Of a DNA stretch of 64,000 nucleotides, positions 26,725-36,050 are shown one piece after another. The position numbers and the translations under genes were made by a program. Within the stretch, counting starts at the first letter, position 1. Each line of letters begins with the position of its first letter. The notes beneath the pieces are model-generated. The model was not told the DNA's origin. It did no database searches and saw only the letters and a list, made by a program, of their open reading frames with translations. Source of the stretch: Terriglobia bacterium (GTDB taxonomy: Bacteria; Acidobacteriota; Terriglobia; Bryobacterales; Bryobacteraceae); NCBI GenBank assembly GCA_020073345.1, contig JAIQFI010000007.1:62001-126000 (forward strand), read 5' to 3'.

Positions 26725-29292
26725 ATGACAGCCGAGCCCTCCACGCCGCTCATGCGGCAATACCACGGCATCAAGCAGCAGGTTCCGAACACGCTGCTGA
26801 TGTTCCGGCTCGGCGATTTCTACGAGCTGTTTTACGAGGATGCCGTCACGGCCGCCCGCGAACTCGAAATCACGCTCACAGCCCGCAATAAAGAAAAAGG
26901 CCAGCCGATTCCGATGTGCGGTGTCCCATATCATTCGGCCGAAGGCTACATCGCGCGCCTGATCCAGAAAGGCTATCGCGTGGCCATCTGCGATCAGATG
27001 GAGGTTCCCAGCGCGGCTACGAAGTTAGTCAAGCGCGAGGTCACACGCATCGTCACGCCCGGTACTGCGATGAACGCACAGGTGCTGCGCTCGCATGAGA
27101 ACAATTACCTCGCAGCCGTAATTGCTTCCAATGGGCGCGCCGGCGTCGCGCATGTCGACATCTCTACCGGCGAGTTTCGCGCCACCGAGATCGATATCAC
27201 CGAGGTCCGTGCCGCACTTGAGACTCTGAACGCACGGGAAGCGCTCGTTCCCGAGGGAGCGACTGACTCCCTTCCCTGCCTCAAGACCAATGTGGACGCC
27301 TGGGTCTTCGCGCCCGATTACGCCGCGCGCAGCCTGTGCGATCACTTCCATTTACTGGCGCTCGACGGCTGCGGTCTCGAGTCCCGACCGCTGGCTACGG
27401 GTGCCGCCGCTGCGATCCTGCACTACCTCCGCGACACGCAGCGCAGCGCACTCGATCATCTGGAGCGGCCGTCTTTCTATAACCGCGCTGATGCTCTCAT
27501 TCTCGACGCGACCACCGTCCGCAACCTGGAACTGGTCGAGCCGCTGTTTGCCGGTGAGTCCAAAGATTCCACGCTCCTTCACGTGCTCGACCGCACCCGC
27601 ACCGGCATGGGCGGCCGTCTGCTTCGCCGCCGTCTGCTGGCGCCCTCGATCGACGTGACTGAGATCGAAGGACGCCTGGACTCCGTCGAAGAGCTGCACC
27701 GCGCGCCCATCCTGCGTGCGGACCTGGGTAAGCATCTCGAATCCATCCTGGATCTTGAGCGGCTGCTCGCGAAGATTTCGCTCTCTTCCGCCGGACCCCG
27801 TGATCTGCTCGCGCTCGCCCGCTCTTTCGCCGCTATCCCGAATCTTTCTGTACAACCGGTCAAGGCGGCGCTGCTGCAAGACATCCAAGGACGACTTGAC
27901 CCCATTCCGGAAGTACGTGACCGCGTCCTCGCCGCGATCGCCGAAGAGCCACCCGTGAATCTTTCCGACGGGGGCACCATCCGCTCCGGTTTCGACGCCG
28001 CCCTTGATGAACTGCGCGATATTTCCCAAAACAGCCGAACATATCTGGTCCAAATTGAACAGCGAGAGCGAGGGCGCACCGGCATCGCCTCACTCAAGGT
28101 TCGCTTCAACAACGTCTTCGGCTACTACATCGAAATCTCCAAATCCAACCTGCATCTGGCCCCGCCGGACTACCAGCGGAAGCAGACTTTGGTGAACGCC
28201 GAGCGCTTCACTACTCCCGAACTCAAGGAACTCGAAGTCAAGATTCTGGAAGCGGAAGAAAGATCGCTTGCCATCGAGCGCGAACTCTTCGAGCAGCTTC
28301 GAGTGCTGGCTTCTTCCCATGCTGCACGCATAAAAGCCACCGCGGCCGCCGTCGCCGAGCTGGATGTCGCCGTGGCGCTGGCGGGAGTCGCCGCGGAAAG
28401 CCGCTACGTGCGCCCGCGATTTTCTGTATCTGGAGAAACCACAGGCGAAATGCGCGTCGTCGCCGGCCGCCATCCCGTCATCGAAAAGCTCGCTGAAAGA
28501 GACGCCCAGCGATTCATCCCCAACGATCTCTACTTCCATCCCGACACCGAATTCATCGCCGTGATCACCGGCCCCAACATGGGCGGCAAGTCGACCTACT
28601 TACGCCAAGCCGCTCTGCTGACAATCCTTGCCCAAATGGGATCGTTCGTGCCCGCCGAGTCTGCGCTGATGCCCGTCGTCGACCGCGTGTTCACCCGCAT
28701 CGGAGCCGCGGACAATTTGGCGCGCGGCCGATCCACGTTCATGGTCGAAATGACCGAGACCGCCGTTATCCTCAACACCGCCACGGCCCGCAGCCTCATC
28801 GTGCTGGACGAAATTGGCCGCGGCACCTCGACCTATGACGGATTGGCTCTGGCCTGGGCCGTAGTCGAGCACATTCACCGCCACATCCGCGCGAAGACGC
28901 TGTTCGCCACGCATTATCACGAGCTGACGGAGCTCGCCGGCCAGCTCGACGGAGTCCGCAACCTGCATGTCTCCGTGAAAGAATCCGGCGACCAGATCCT
29001 GTTTTTGCGCCGCGTCGAGCCCGGTGCAGCCGACCGCAGCTACGGCATCGAGGTCGCGCGCCTGGCAGCCTTGCCGATGAGCGTGATCGAGCGCGCCCGC
29101 CAGATCCTGGCGCATCACGAATCGGCCGTGACCGAAGAGCTTTCGCCGCCTTCCCCACCCATGCAGATCCAGTTGTTCGAGCCCGTCAATCACCAGCTCG
29201 CCGCCCGCATTCGCGACCTGAACCTCGACAATCTCCGACCCATCGAAGCCCTCCAGCTCCTGGCAGAGCTCCAAAAGGAACTCAAGAACTGA
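26725..29292 (+). CDS. mutS: DNA mismatch repair protein MutS
   Basis: The 855-residue protein has the mismatch-reading motif in MFRLGDFYELFYEDA near the N-terminus. It has the Walker A motif GPNMGGKST (residues 617-624), the Walker B region LIVLDEIGRGTSTYDG and the ATPase signature ATHYHEL. The length and domain order are those of MutS, which recognises mismatches and recruits MutL. MutL is not in the window. The stop shares one base with the anmK start (TGATG). Confidence 0.97.
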   Translation: MTAEPSTPLMRQYHGIKQQVPNTLLMFRLGDFYELFYEDAVTAARELEITLTARNKEKGQPIPMCGVPYHSAEGYIARLIQKGYRVAICDQMEVPSAATKLVKREVTRIVTPGTAMNAQVLRSHENNYLAAVIASNGRAGVAHVDISTGEFRATEIDITEVRAALETLNAREALVPEGATDSLPCLKTNVDAWVFAPDYAARSLCDHFHLLALDGCGLESRPLATGAAAAILHYLRDTQRSALDHLERPSFYNRADALILDATTVRNLELVEPLFAGESKDSTLLHVLDRTRTGMGGRLLRRRLLAPSIDVTEIEGRLDSVEELHRAPILRADLGKHLESILDLERLLAKISLSSAGPRDLLALARSFAAIPNLSVQPVKAALLQDIQGRLDPIPEVRDRVLAAIAEEPPVNLSDGGTIRSGFDAALDELRDISQNSRTYLVQIEQRERGRTGIASLKVRFNNVFGYYIEISKSNLHLAPPDYQRKQTLVNAERFTTPELKELEVKILEAEERSLAIERELFEQLRVLASSHAARIKATAAAVAELDVAVALAGVAAESRYVRPRFSVSGETTGEMRVVAGRHPVIEKLAERDAQRFIPNDLYFHPDTEFIAVITGPNMGGKSTYLRQAALLTILAQMGSFVPAESALMPVVDRVFTRIGAADNLARGRSTFMVEMTETAVILNTATARSLIVLDEIGRGTSTYDGLALAWAVVEHIHRHIRAKTLFATHYHELTELAGQLDGVRNLHVSVKESGDQILFLRRVEPGAADRSYGIEVARLAALPMSVIERARQILAHHESAVTEELSPPSPPMQIQLFEPVNHQLAARIRDLNLDNLRPIEALQLLAELQKELKN

Positions 29293-30416
29293 TGCGAGTC
29301 GCGGGGATCATGAGCGGTACCTCGCTCGACGGGATCGATGTCGCCATCGTCGACATTCGCGGCAAGAAGATCGAGCCGGTCGCCTTCCACACGGTTCCCT
29401 ACCCTAAGAACGTGCGCGAGGCGATCCTCGGCGTCTCCAACACGATGACGCACACCGCTGCCATCGCACGCCTGCACTTCCTCCTGGGCGAGCTCTATGC
29501 CGAAGCCGTTCGCGAAACCTGCCGGCGATGCCGCGTTTCCCTGCACTCGATTTCGCTGTGCGGCCTTCACGGCCAGACGATTTTTCACGAAGGCGCGCCC
29601 GTCAACTACCTCGGCCGCCGCGTGGCCAGCACGCTGCAGATCGGAGACGCCGCGATCGTGGCCGAGCGCACCGGCCTGTGGACCATCTCCAATTTCCGCG
29701 AGCGCGATATCGCCGCCGGAGGCCGCGGAGCGCCCTTGGTTCCGCTGGCCGATTTCCTCTTGTTCCGCCACCGCCGCATCGGACGCGTTGCCCTGAATCT
29801 CGGCGGCATCGCCAACATCACGGTGATTCCTGCGGGCGCCACGCGCGACGACGTTCTGGCCTTCGACACGGGACCCGGCAACATGGTGATCGACGCGCTG
29901 GTCTCCCGCATGACCGAAGGCCGCCAGACGTTCGACCGCGATGGCCGCATCGCCCGCCACGCCAAGGTTCACGATCGCATGCTGGCGTCGATGCTGGCCG
30001 ATCCCTACTTCAAGCTTCGCCCGCCCAAGACCGCCGGCCGCGAGCAGTTCGGCCAGGAGTTCTCGAGCGGCCTGGCCGCGACCGGCCTCCCGCTTGAGGT
30101 TCTGATCGCAACCGCCACCGAGTTCTCAGCGCGCTCCGTCGCCTCCGCGATCACGGCCTATGCGGGCGAGGCTCGCGAAGTCATCGCCTCCGGCGGCGGC
30201 GTGCACAATCGTTGGCTCATGCGCCGCCTGCGCGAGCTTCTGCCCGGTTTCGATCTCGGCACCAGCGCCGATCACGGTGTCGATCCGGACGCCAAGGAAG
30301 CTATCGCCTTCGCCATCCTGGCCCACGAGTTCGTAATGAGTCGCCCCGGCAACCTGCCGTCCGCGACCGGAGCCCGCCGAGCGGTGCTCCTGGGACGCGG
30401 TACTCCCATGCTCTAG
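29292..30416 (+). CDS. anmK: Anhydro-N-acetylmuramic acid kinase
   Basis: The 374-residue sugar kinase of the ASKHA fold starts VAGIMSGTSLDGIDVAIVDI, the AnmK signature. It continues with LCGLHGQTIFHE, GDAAIVAERTG and VLAFDTGPGNMVIDAL. It phosphorylates and opens 1,6-anhydro-MurNAc released by peptidoglycan turnover. It overlaps mutS by 1 bp, so the two are co-translated. No other recycling gene is adjacent. Confidence 0.93.
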   Translation: MRVAGIMSGTSLDGIDVAIVDIRGKKIEPVAFHTVPYPKNVREAILGVSNTMTHTAAIARLHFLLGELYAEAVRETCRRCRVSLHSISLCGLHGQTIFHEGAPVNYLGRRVASTLQIGDAAIVAERTGLWTISNFRERDIAAGGRGAPLVPLADFLLFRHRRIGRVALNLGGIANITVIPAGATRDDVLAFDTGPGNMVIDALVSRMTEGRQTFDRDGRIARHAKVHDRMLASMLADPYFKLRPPKTAGREQFGQEFSSGLAATGLPLEVLIATATEFSARSVASAITAYAGEAREVIASGGGVHNRWLMRRLRELLPGFDLGTSADHGVDPDAKEAIAFAILAHEFVMSRPGNLPSATGARRAVLLGRGTPML

Positions 30417-30422
30417 GGTGCC

Positions 30423-30596
30423 TCAGAGAACCTCTCGCTCATTTTCTTTCTGCGCCTGATAGTCCAGTTGCCGGACCTTTTGTTGCGGATCCTTCGATAA
30501 AATCTGGTTCTGCAAATCCTGCGGCACCACTGGATTTTCTTTCTTCTTCGTTTTCGCCTTGAGGTCGTCGAGAACCGCGCGAACGTATTTCTTCAT
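30423..30596 (-). CDS. Small charged hypothetical protein (57 aa)
   Basis: A 57-residue frame runs from the ATG at 30596 to a TGA at 30423 in an otherwise empty gap. It begins MKKYVRAVLDDLKAK, is rich in Lys, Glu and Gln, and ends ENEREVL, with no hydrophobic segment. A GCAGGA lies about 8 bp before the ATG. The lack of upstream extension and the compact fit between anmK and the cytochrome gene support it, but antisense coincidence in GC-rich DNA is possible. No family is recognised. Confidence 0.4.
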   Translation of the reverse strand: MKKYVRAVLDDLKAKTKKKENPVVPQDLQNQILSKDPQQKVRQLDYQAQKENEREVL

Positions 30597-30630
30597 GCCT
30601 CATTCCTGCCATACTCATCTCTATAACGGG

Positions 30631-31866
30631 ATGTTCAAAATGCTATTTCCAAGAGAACTCACTACATCGTGGCGCACACTCCGAGTGATCGGTTTCCTAG
30701 TGATGGTTTTCAGCGGAACCGTCTCAGCCCAATCCGCTCAATACGTGGGATCGACTGCCTGCAAGACCTGCCACGCCCCGACCTACGAGCGCTGGCAGAA
30801 GACCCGTATGGCGAACGTCGTGCGCGATCCCAAGGAACACCCCGACGCGATCATCCCCGATCTCAGCAAAGCCGACCCGGCCGTCGTCACCTTCACCAAG
30901 GACGCCATCGCCTTCGTCTACGGCAGCAAGTGGAAGCAGCGCTACTTCACCAAGGTCGGCGATGACTACTTCCCTCTGCCGGCCCAATGGGACGTCGCCA
31001 ATCAAACCTGGAGCCGCTATTTTGTCCGCGATGGAACCGACTGGTGGGTGCCCCACTATCCAGCCGACAACATGCAGCGGCCTACCGGACCGCTGTGCGA
31101 CGGCTGCCACTCCGTCGACTACAACATCCAGACCAAGACGGTCACCGAATGGAATGTGGGCTGCGAGAAGTGCCACGGACCCGGCAGCCTGCACGTCGCC
31201 CGTCCTTCACGAGCCAACATCGTCAATCCCGCGCGCCTCGGATCTCGCGGCAGCGACGTGTGCATCCAGTGCCACTCGCAAGGCCAGCCGCTGGCGAATC
31301 CGATTCAGGGAAAATACTACGACTGGCCGGTCGGCTTCGACGTGACCAAGAAGTTAAGCGATTACTGGCAGCTCGAAGAGCACAAGTTAGGCGAGACCAC
31401 GTTCACTCATTTCCCCGACGGCACTGGCCACAAGAATCGCATGCAGGGCAACGATTTCGTGCAGAGCCTGATGTACTCGCGCGGCGTCACCTGTTTTACT
31501 TGTCACGACGTGCACGGCACCGAGAACAACGCCGACCTGATCCGCCCAGCCAGCGTCCTCTGCCTGCAATGCCACGGCCCGAATTCTCCTAACGGCCCGC
31601 ACACGGCGACGCTCGAACAGCACACCCATCACGCCGCCGGATCCACCGGCAGCGAATGCGTCGGTTGCCATATGCCGAAAATCGAGCAGGAGATGACCAC
31701 GACCAACGTTCGCAGCCACACGTTTAAATTCATCGCCCCATTGGAAGCCGAGCGCCTGAAGATGCCCAACTCATGCACGTCCTGTCACACGGATAAGAAC
31801 GTGGCGTGGGCCAATGACGCGCTCAAAACGTGGCCCCAGTTTTCGCCCTGGCGCGTGGCGAATTGA
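30631..31866 (+). CDS. Octahaem c-type cytochrome, exported
   Basis: The protein has a signal peptide (VIGFLVMVFSGTVSAQ) and eight CxxCH haem-binding motifs in order: CKTCH, CDGCH, CEKCH, CIQCH, CFTCH, CLQCH, CVGCH and CTSCH. Extra His residues (HHAAG, VRSHTFKF) can serve as distal ligands. It resembles acidobacterial multihaem cytochromes sometimes named nitrite-reductase-like, but the CxxCK motif of NrfA is absent, so electron transfer is the safer role. It is periplasmic. Starts at 30631 or 30640 are both possible, and the longer frame is unlikely. Confidence 0.85.
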   Translation: MFKMLFPRELTTSWRTLRVIGFLVMVFSGTVSAQSAQYVGSTACKTCHAPTYERWQKTRMANVVRDPKEHPDAIIPDLSKADPAVVTFTKDAIAFVYGSKWKQRYFTKVGDDYFPLPAQWDVANQTWSRYFVRDGTDWWVPHYPADNMQRPTGPLCDGCHSVDYNIQTKTVTEWNVGCEKCHGPGSLHVARPSRANIVNPARLGSRGSDVCIQCHSQGQPLANPIQGKYYDWPVGFDVTKKLSDYWQLEEHKLGETTFTHFPDGTGHKNRMQGNDFVQSLMYSRGVTCFTCHDVHGTENNADLIRPASVLCLQCHGPNSPNGPHTATLEQHTHHAAGSTGSECVGCHMPKIEQEMTTTNVRSHTFKFIAPLEAERLKMPNSCTSCHTDKNVAWANDALKTWPQFSPWRVAN

Positions 31867-31878
31867 TCCCGCACATCC

Positions 31879-32667
31879 TCACTTCGCGGGAGGCTTCACA
31901 GGGGCCACGGGAATCAGTCCGGTTCCTGGCTGCGTATCCGCCGATGGCACAATCGCGGGGCCGCGCAGATGCCGCGCCGACTGTTCGCTCTCCTGGCAAA
32001 TATATTCCATGATTTCCCCGTCGGGCATCAGATTCGCGGTGAACGTCACTGTGAACGGTTTGGAATACGCGCCGGGATCCTGGATGGTAATCTCGTTGGT
32101 CAGCTTGCCGAATTCCTTGCGGGTATAGCGCTCCACGGTGTGCAGTTGTTCGGTGTGCGGATGCCCGCGGAAATCGAACCAGAACTTATCATTGAATCCC
32201 ACGGTGTCGATGACCAGGGTGTCGCCTTCCCAGCGGCCGACCGAATGCCCATACCAGGTGGGATTCAAATCCTTCGGATGCGCACGGCCATCCATGAAGA
32301 TCTGACGATAGCTATGGATGTTGCCTTCGAACAGGATGTACAGCCTGCCCGGTGCGGTGGCGAACGTCCAGGGATAGGGAGCCTGCCGAGGCACGCCGGT
32401 AGGCAAGCAGTTCGCTTCCGGATCGTCCTGAGCCAGCCGAGCCTTCATGATCTTCTCGGCAGCCGGCAGAAGAGGAATCGTCTCTCCCTCGCGCAGACCA
32501 GCCGCGAGGTCCGCAACAGGTCCGCCGCCGATCCAGATGCCCGAAAAATCGGGCTTGCCATCGGGCAGCCGCGGCACGGCGGTCGTTTTGGGTGCAGCCG
32601 GCTTTCCCTGCGGCCACACGGGGACTGACAGGAGTGTGAAAACCGAAAGTAAAGCGAGGGTACGCAC
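31879..32667 (-). CDS. Secreted 'PDGKPDFSGIW' family protein of unknown function
   Basis: The 262-residue protein has a signal peptide ([20 protein letters not shown]) and then PRLPDGKPDFSGIW, SVGRWEGDTLVIDTVGFND and HTEQLHTVERYTR. This pattern recurs in many secreted acidobacterial proteins of unknown role, often beside DUF6152 proteins. The GTG start at 32667 shares its first base with the rpoD stop (TAGTG), so it is probably translated by reinitiation after rpoD. A 577-codon frame that extends upstream is a shadow of rpoD and is rejected. Confidence 0.7.
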   Translation of the reverse strand: MRTLALLSVFTLLSVPVWPQGKPAAPKTTAVPRLPDGKPDFSGIWIGGGPVADLAAGLREGETIPLLPAAEKIMKARLAQDDPEANCLPTGVPRQAPYPWTFATAPGRLYILFEGNIHSYRQIFMDGRAHPKDLNPTWYGHSVGRWEGDTLVIDTVGFNDKFWFDFRGHPHTEQLHTVERYTRKEFGKLTNEITIQDPGAYSKPFTVTFTANLMPDGEIMEYICQESEQSARHLRGPAIVPSADTQPGTGLIPVAPVKPPAK

Positions 32668-34217
32668 TACCGCGCGGCCAGCAGCGCCCGCAGGTGCCGA
32701 GCGCGCTCCGGCGACCGCAGTTGCCGCAGCGCCTTGGCTTCGATCTGCCGGATGCGTTCGCGCGTGACGTCGAACTCCTGGCCGATCTCTTCGAGCGTGT
32801 GCTCGCGCTCGCAGCCGATGCCGAAGCGCAGGCGGATCACCTTCTCCTCCTTGGGAGAAAGCGTCTTGAGGATGTTGGCGGTCTCGTCGCGCACGTTGGT
32901 GTCGATCACGGCGTCCACCGGAGACCCCACCCAGCGGTCTTCGATCAGATCGCCCAGGGCGGATTCGCCGTCGCGGCCCACCGGAGTCTCTAACGACACC
33001 GGATCGCGTGAGATGGTCTTCAGCTTCTGGACCTTCTCCACCGGAATGTCCATGCGCCGGCTGATTTCGTCGTTCGAAGGCGCGCGGCCCATTTCTTTTT
33101 CGAGCTCGCGCGTCGCGCGCAGGAACTTGTTCATGCTCTCGTTCATGTGAACGGGAATACGAATGGTGCGCGACTGGTCGGCAATGGCGCGCGTAATAGC
33201 CTGCCGGATCCACCAGGTGGCGTAGGTTGAGAATTTGTAGCCGCGCCGGTACTCGAACTTGTCGGCGGCGCGCATCAGTCCGATATTGCCTTCCTGGATC
33301 AGATCCAGTAAGTGCAGCCCGCGGTTGACGTACTTCTTGGCAACCGAAACCACCAGGCGCAGGTTGGCTTCGACCAGATCCTTCTTGGCCCGCTCGGCTT
33401 CGATTTCGCCGTGGCGGATCACCGAAAGCGTGTGCTTCAAATCGCCCAGGTTCGCCCCGGCCACTTCCTCGCGCTTGCGGACTTCGCGCCGGATCTCGCG
33501 CGCCTTGCTCTGAGCGGTCTGGCTCGAACGCCCCTCGATCTTGCGCAGATCGGCTTCCAGGCGCGAAAGCTCTTCCGCGACTTTCTCGATTTCCTTGGTG
33601 AATTCCTTCCACTGCGACAGGTAGTAAGGCAGGTGCCGGATCGCCTGCGAAACCTGCACACGGGCCCGCTTCATGCGGCCGATCCAGCGCTTTCGCAGCT
33701 TCTTGTTGCTCAGCGGAACCGAGTCCAGCTTGTCCGATACCTGCACCATCTTCTTGTGCAGCGCCACCAGTTCGGCCAGATCCCCGCGGACTTCATTGCG
33801 GCGCTTATTGTAGGCCGGGCTCTCGTCCTCGAGATCGCCCAGATCCACGTAGGTGTCCAGCTCTTCGGGTTCGTGCTTAATCTGCTCGGCGATTTCCACC
33901 GCCCGCAGCTGCACCAGCGCGGAACGGCTGATCGCCTTCTGCATCCGCAGCTTGCCGCGTTCCATGCGGCGGGCAAGGTTCACCTCGCCCTCGCGGGTCA
34001 GAAGCGGTACGGCGCCCATCTCGCGCAAATACACGCGAACCGGGTCGTCGGTATAAATCGATTCCTCGACGGGGTGCGCGTGGGCGAAGTCTTCGCCGTC
34101 ATGCACCTCTTCAGGGTGAAAGAAACCGCCTTCCTCGTCGAAAGGAAGCCCTAGCGGCTCATGACCCTCGCCTAGGAACTGGTCTTCGAAATGATCCACG
34201 TGGTTCACCCGCGCCAA
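32667..34217 (-). CDS. rpoD: Primary sigma factor RpoD (sigma-70)
   Basis: The 516-residue sigma factor has region 1.2 ([22 protein letters not shown]). Its region 2 carries [53 protein letters not shown]. Region 3 is [15 protein letters not shown], and region 4 ([44 protein letters not shown]) is complete. The acidic N-terminus is short. The start is a TTG at 34217 with AGGTG 8 bp upstream. It has its own promoter downstream of nrdR. It is the housekeeping sigma factor. Confidence 0.96.
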   Translation of the reverse strand: MARVNHVDHFEDQFLGEGHEPLGLPFDEEGGFFHPEEVHDGEDFAHAHPVEESIYTDDPVRVYLREMGAVPLLTREGEVNLARRMERGKLRMQKAISRSALVQLRAVEIAEQIKHEPEELDTYVDLGDLEDESPAYNKRRNEVRGDLAELVALHKKMVQVSDKLDSVPLSNKKLRKRWIGRMKRARVQVSQAIRHLPYYLSQWKEFTKEIEKVAEELSRLEADLRKIEGRSSQTAQSKAREIRREVRKREEVAGANLGDLKHTLSVIRHGEIEAERAKKDLVEANLRLVVSVAKKYVNRGLHLLDLIQEGNIGLMRAADKFEYRRGYKFSTYATWWIRQAITRAIADQSRTIRIPVHMNESMNKFLRATRELEKEMGRAPSNDEISRRMDIPVEKVQKLKTISRDPVSLETPVGRDGESALGDLIEDRWVGSPVDAVIDTNVRDETANILKTLSPKEEKVIRLRFGIGCEREHTLEEIGQEFDVTRERIRQIEAKALRQLRSPERARHLRALLAAR

Positions 34218-34298
34218 ACTACAACACCTTTTTTTACAAAGACTTAGCTAGATCCAACAGCAGTGTATGCAATTCCCGCTGGCGTCAAAGCCGCTTCC

Positions 34299-34327
34299 AG
34301 TATATCAGTCTTCCGAAATTATGTTAA
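34299..34327 (-). promoter_or_regulatory. Promoter of rpoD
   Basis: On the minus strand TTAACA (5/6) at 34327-34322 is followed by a 17-bp spacer and TATACT (5/6) at 34304-34299. It lies in the 162-bp gap between nrdR and rpoD. A second possible -35 (TTGACG) lies nearer the gene with only 15 bp to TACACT. Confidence 0.6.
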
Positions 34328-34379
34328 GCCTCTATTTCAAAAGATGCTTGAAATCGCTTCTGGTTACAGTCGGAAAGAC

Positions 34380-34829
34380 CTACTTGAACAAGTCTTTCAG
34401 CTCCACCAGGAAGGACTCCGCGTCCTGGAAGTCCCGGTAGACCGACGCAAACCGCACATAGGCGATCTTATCCAGCTTCTTCAGGCGCTCCAGCACCAGC
34501 TCCCCGATGGCCGTCGTGGAAACTTCCCGTTCCGGGTTTTCCGCCAGCGCGGACTCGACTGCATCCACCACCTCAGCCAGCTTGGCTACGGGTACCGGCC
34601 TTTTTTCACAAGCTCTTAGCAGCCCTTCCAGTACCTTCTGCCGGTCGAAGCGCTCCCGCCGGCTGTCCCGTTTCACCACCATGTACGGAATCTCGTCGCT
34701 GCGCTCGTAGGTGGTGAACCGGCGAAGGCACTTCAGACACTCCCGACGCCTGCGAATGAGGTCGCCTTCCTTGCTCTCGCGCGAGTCGATCACCCGGTCC
34801 TGGCGATGGCGGCAGAACGGACAAGTCAT
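34380..34829 (-). CDS. nrdR: Transcriptional repressor NrdR
   Basis: The 149-residue protein begins MTCPFC and has a second zinc pair CLKC in the ribbon, followed by RRFTTYER. An ATP-cone domain follows (VKRDSRRERFDRQKVLEGLLRAC, SFLVELKDLFK). NrdR senses dATP/ATP and represses ribonucleotide reductase genes. No nrd genes are in the window. The ATG overlaps the preceding gene's stop by 4 bp. Confidence 0.95.
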   Translation of the reverse strand: MTCPFCRHRQDRVIDSRESKEGDLIRRRRECLKCLRRFTTYERSDEIPYMVVKRDSRRERFDRQKVLEGLLRACEKRPVPVAKLAEVVDAVESALAENPEREVSTTAIGELVLERLKKLDKIAYVRFASVYRDFQDAESFLVELKDLFK

Positions 34830-35875
34830 AATCCATAGCCCGAAGAAGAAGAGTCTATATGCCTTAAACTACGCCACTTAATACCCTCGTGGAAGGCCAG
34901 AACCAACCCCAGCGGGACAATGACTACAAATGTGATGATCCAAAGCACCAATGCGATTCCGCTGGCTGCCTCCAGGCTGACCCCGTAGAGCTCGGTCAAC
35001 ACCAGGACCGTCGCGATCTGCATCCCCCCGCCCACACCGGGTATCTGCAGTACGCTCCCGAAAGCCACGAAGCCTAACGCAATGATTACATCCGTGATAC
35101 GCATCCCGGCGGTGGCCGGAAAGGCACGGAAGACGCAGAAGAAGGATCCAGCCACCACCAGCCACTCTATGATGGTGTAAATGACCAGGAGCCAGACGTA
35201 AGACTGGCGCTGCGTGGATTGCATCCCTTCTTCAAACGCGTGCAGGAATCTCGCGACCCTCTCGTGTACGGGCTCCGGCAGGAATGAGAGAGCCTCCATC
35301 AGCCGGGTCCGGACGCTTCCACGGAAGTGCCGGAGCCCCAGTAGCAACGCCAGCGAAAGCGCCCCCGTGATCCCTGCCAGCAAACCCGCGGCCTCCAGCG
35401 CCGATTGGATGTGCGGGCTGGGCTGGATCCCGCTGCGGGATACCTGAGTCAGGGCGATGCCGAAGATCAGCAGGACCATCAGCAGGTCCAGAATGCGCTC
35501 CACCAGCCACGCCGCCACCTGGCTCGAGAACGAAACGCCCTCCTTCCGGGCGATGAGATACGGCCGAACCGGCTCTCCCGCCCGGCCGAACAGCACTACC
35601 GCGGTGAATCCGATGCAGGTGGCGACAAACAGCCTCCACATCTGAACCCGGCTAGTCAAAGGCCGCAGCATGACCTCCCACCGTAGCGCCCTGCCAACAT
35701 AAGTGGCTAGGATCAGCGCCATGGCCAGGGACAGCCAGCTCCAGTTGACGTCGCTGAAAACGTCGACGAACTTCTGCCAGACGAAACCCGAATGGCGCCA
35801 GCGGTAAACCACGAACAGCACGGCCGCGAGGATCGCGAGAACTCCCAGCCCAGCGCCCAGGTGATGCTTTTTCAA
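34826..35875 (-). CDS. UPF0104/LPG-synthase-TM-like flippase-type membrane protein
   Basis: The 349-residue protein has about eight transmembrane helices. Motifs are GRALRWEVMLRPL, GRAGEPVRPYLIARKEGVSF, AAWLVERILDLLMV and QIPGVGGGMQIATV. They match the lysylphosphatidylglycerol synthase transmembrane/UPF0104 family, some members of which move lipids across the membrane. There is no cytosolic synthase domain. The start is a TTG at 35875. It is coupled to nrdR by a 4-bp overlap, although no functional link is obvious. Confidence 0.75.
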   Translation of the reverse strand: MKKHHLGAGLGVLAILAAVLFVVYRWRHSGFVWQKFVDVFSDVNWSWLSLAMALILATYVGRALRWEVMLRPLTSRVQMWRLFVATCIGFTAVVLFGRAGEPVRPYLIARKEGVSFSSQVAAWLVERILDLLMVLLIFGIALTQVSRSGIQPSPHIQSALEAAGLLAGITGALSLALLLGLRHFRGSVRTRLMEALSFLPEPVHERVARFLHAFEEGMQSTQRQSYVWLLVIYTIIEWLVVAGSFFCVFRAFPATAGMRITDVIIALGFVAFGSVLQIPGVGGGMQIATVLVLTELYGVSLEAASGIALVLWIITFVVIVPLGLVLAFHEGIKWRSLRHIDSSSSGYGL

Positions 35876-35990
35876 TCCTTTACAGCTGCTCCCTTCGGAC
35901 GTCCCAGATCAACAGTCCGCCCCGTTATACCCCCGCGTGCGGATAGAATGTAGAGCGAACTTTCCATGCGGGGATTTCGTTCTCATATCA

Positions 35991-36016
35991 GGAACCTCTT
36001 GAACGGGTACGGTATC
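35991..36016 (+). promoter_or_regulatory. Possible ECF-type promoter of the sigma operon
   Basis: GGAACC at 35991-35996 followed after 14 bp by GGTATC at 36011-36016 resembles the GGAAC -35 of ECF-sigma promoters. ECF genes often autoregulate. The -10 is not diagnostic, so this is a weak call. Confidence 0.25.
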
Positions 36017-36050
36017 CGGGAACAAAGGTTCGTCCGCACGACGCAACGCC

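Noticed and set aside
32668-33612. Upstream extension of the 'PDGKPDFSGIW' gene to 577 codons
   Set aside because: The extra 315 codons are a frame inside rpoD. The signal peptide starts at the GTG at 32667.
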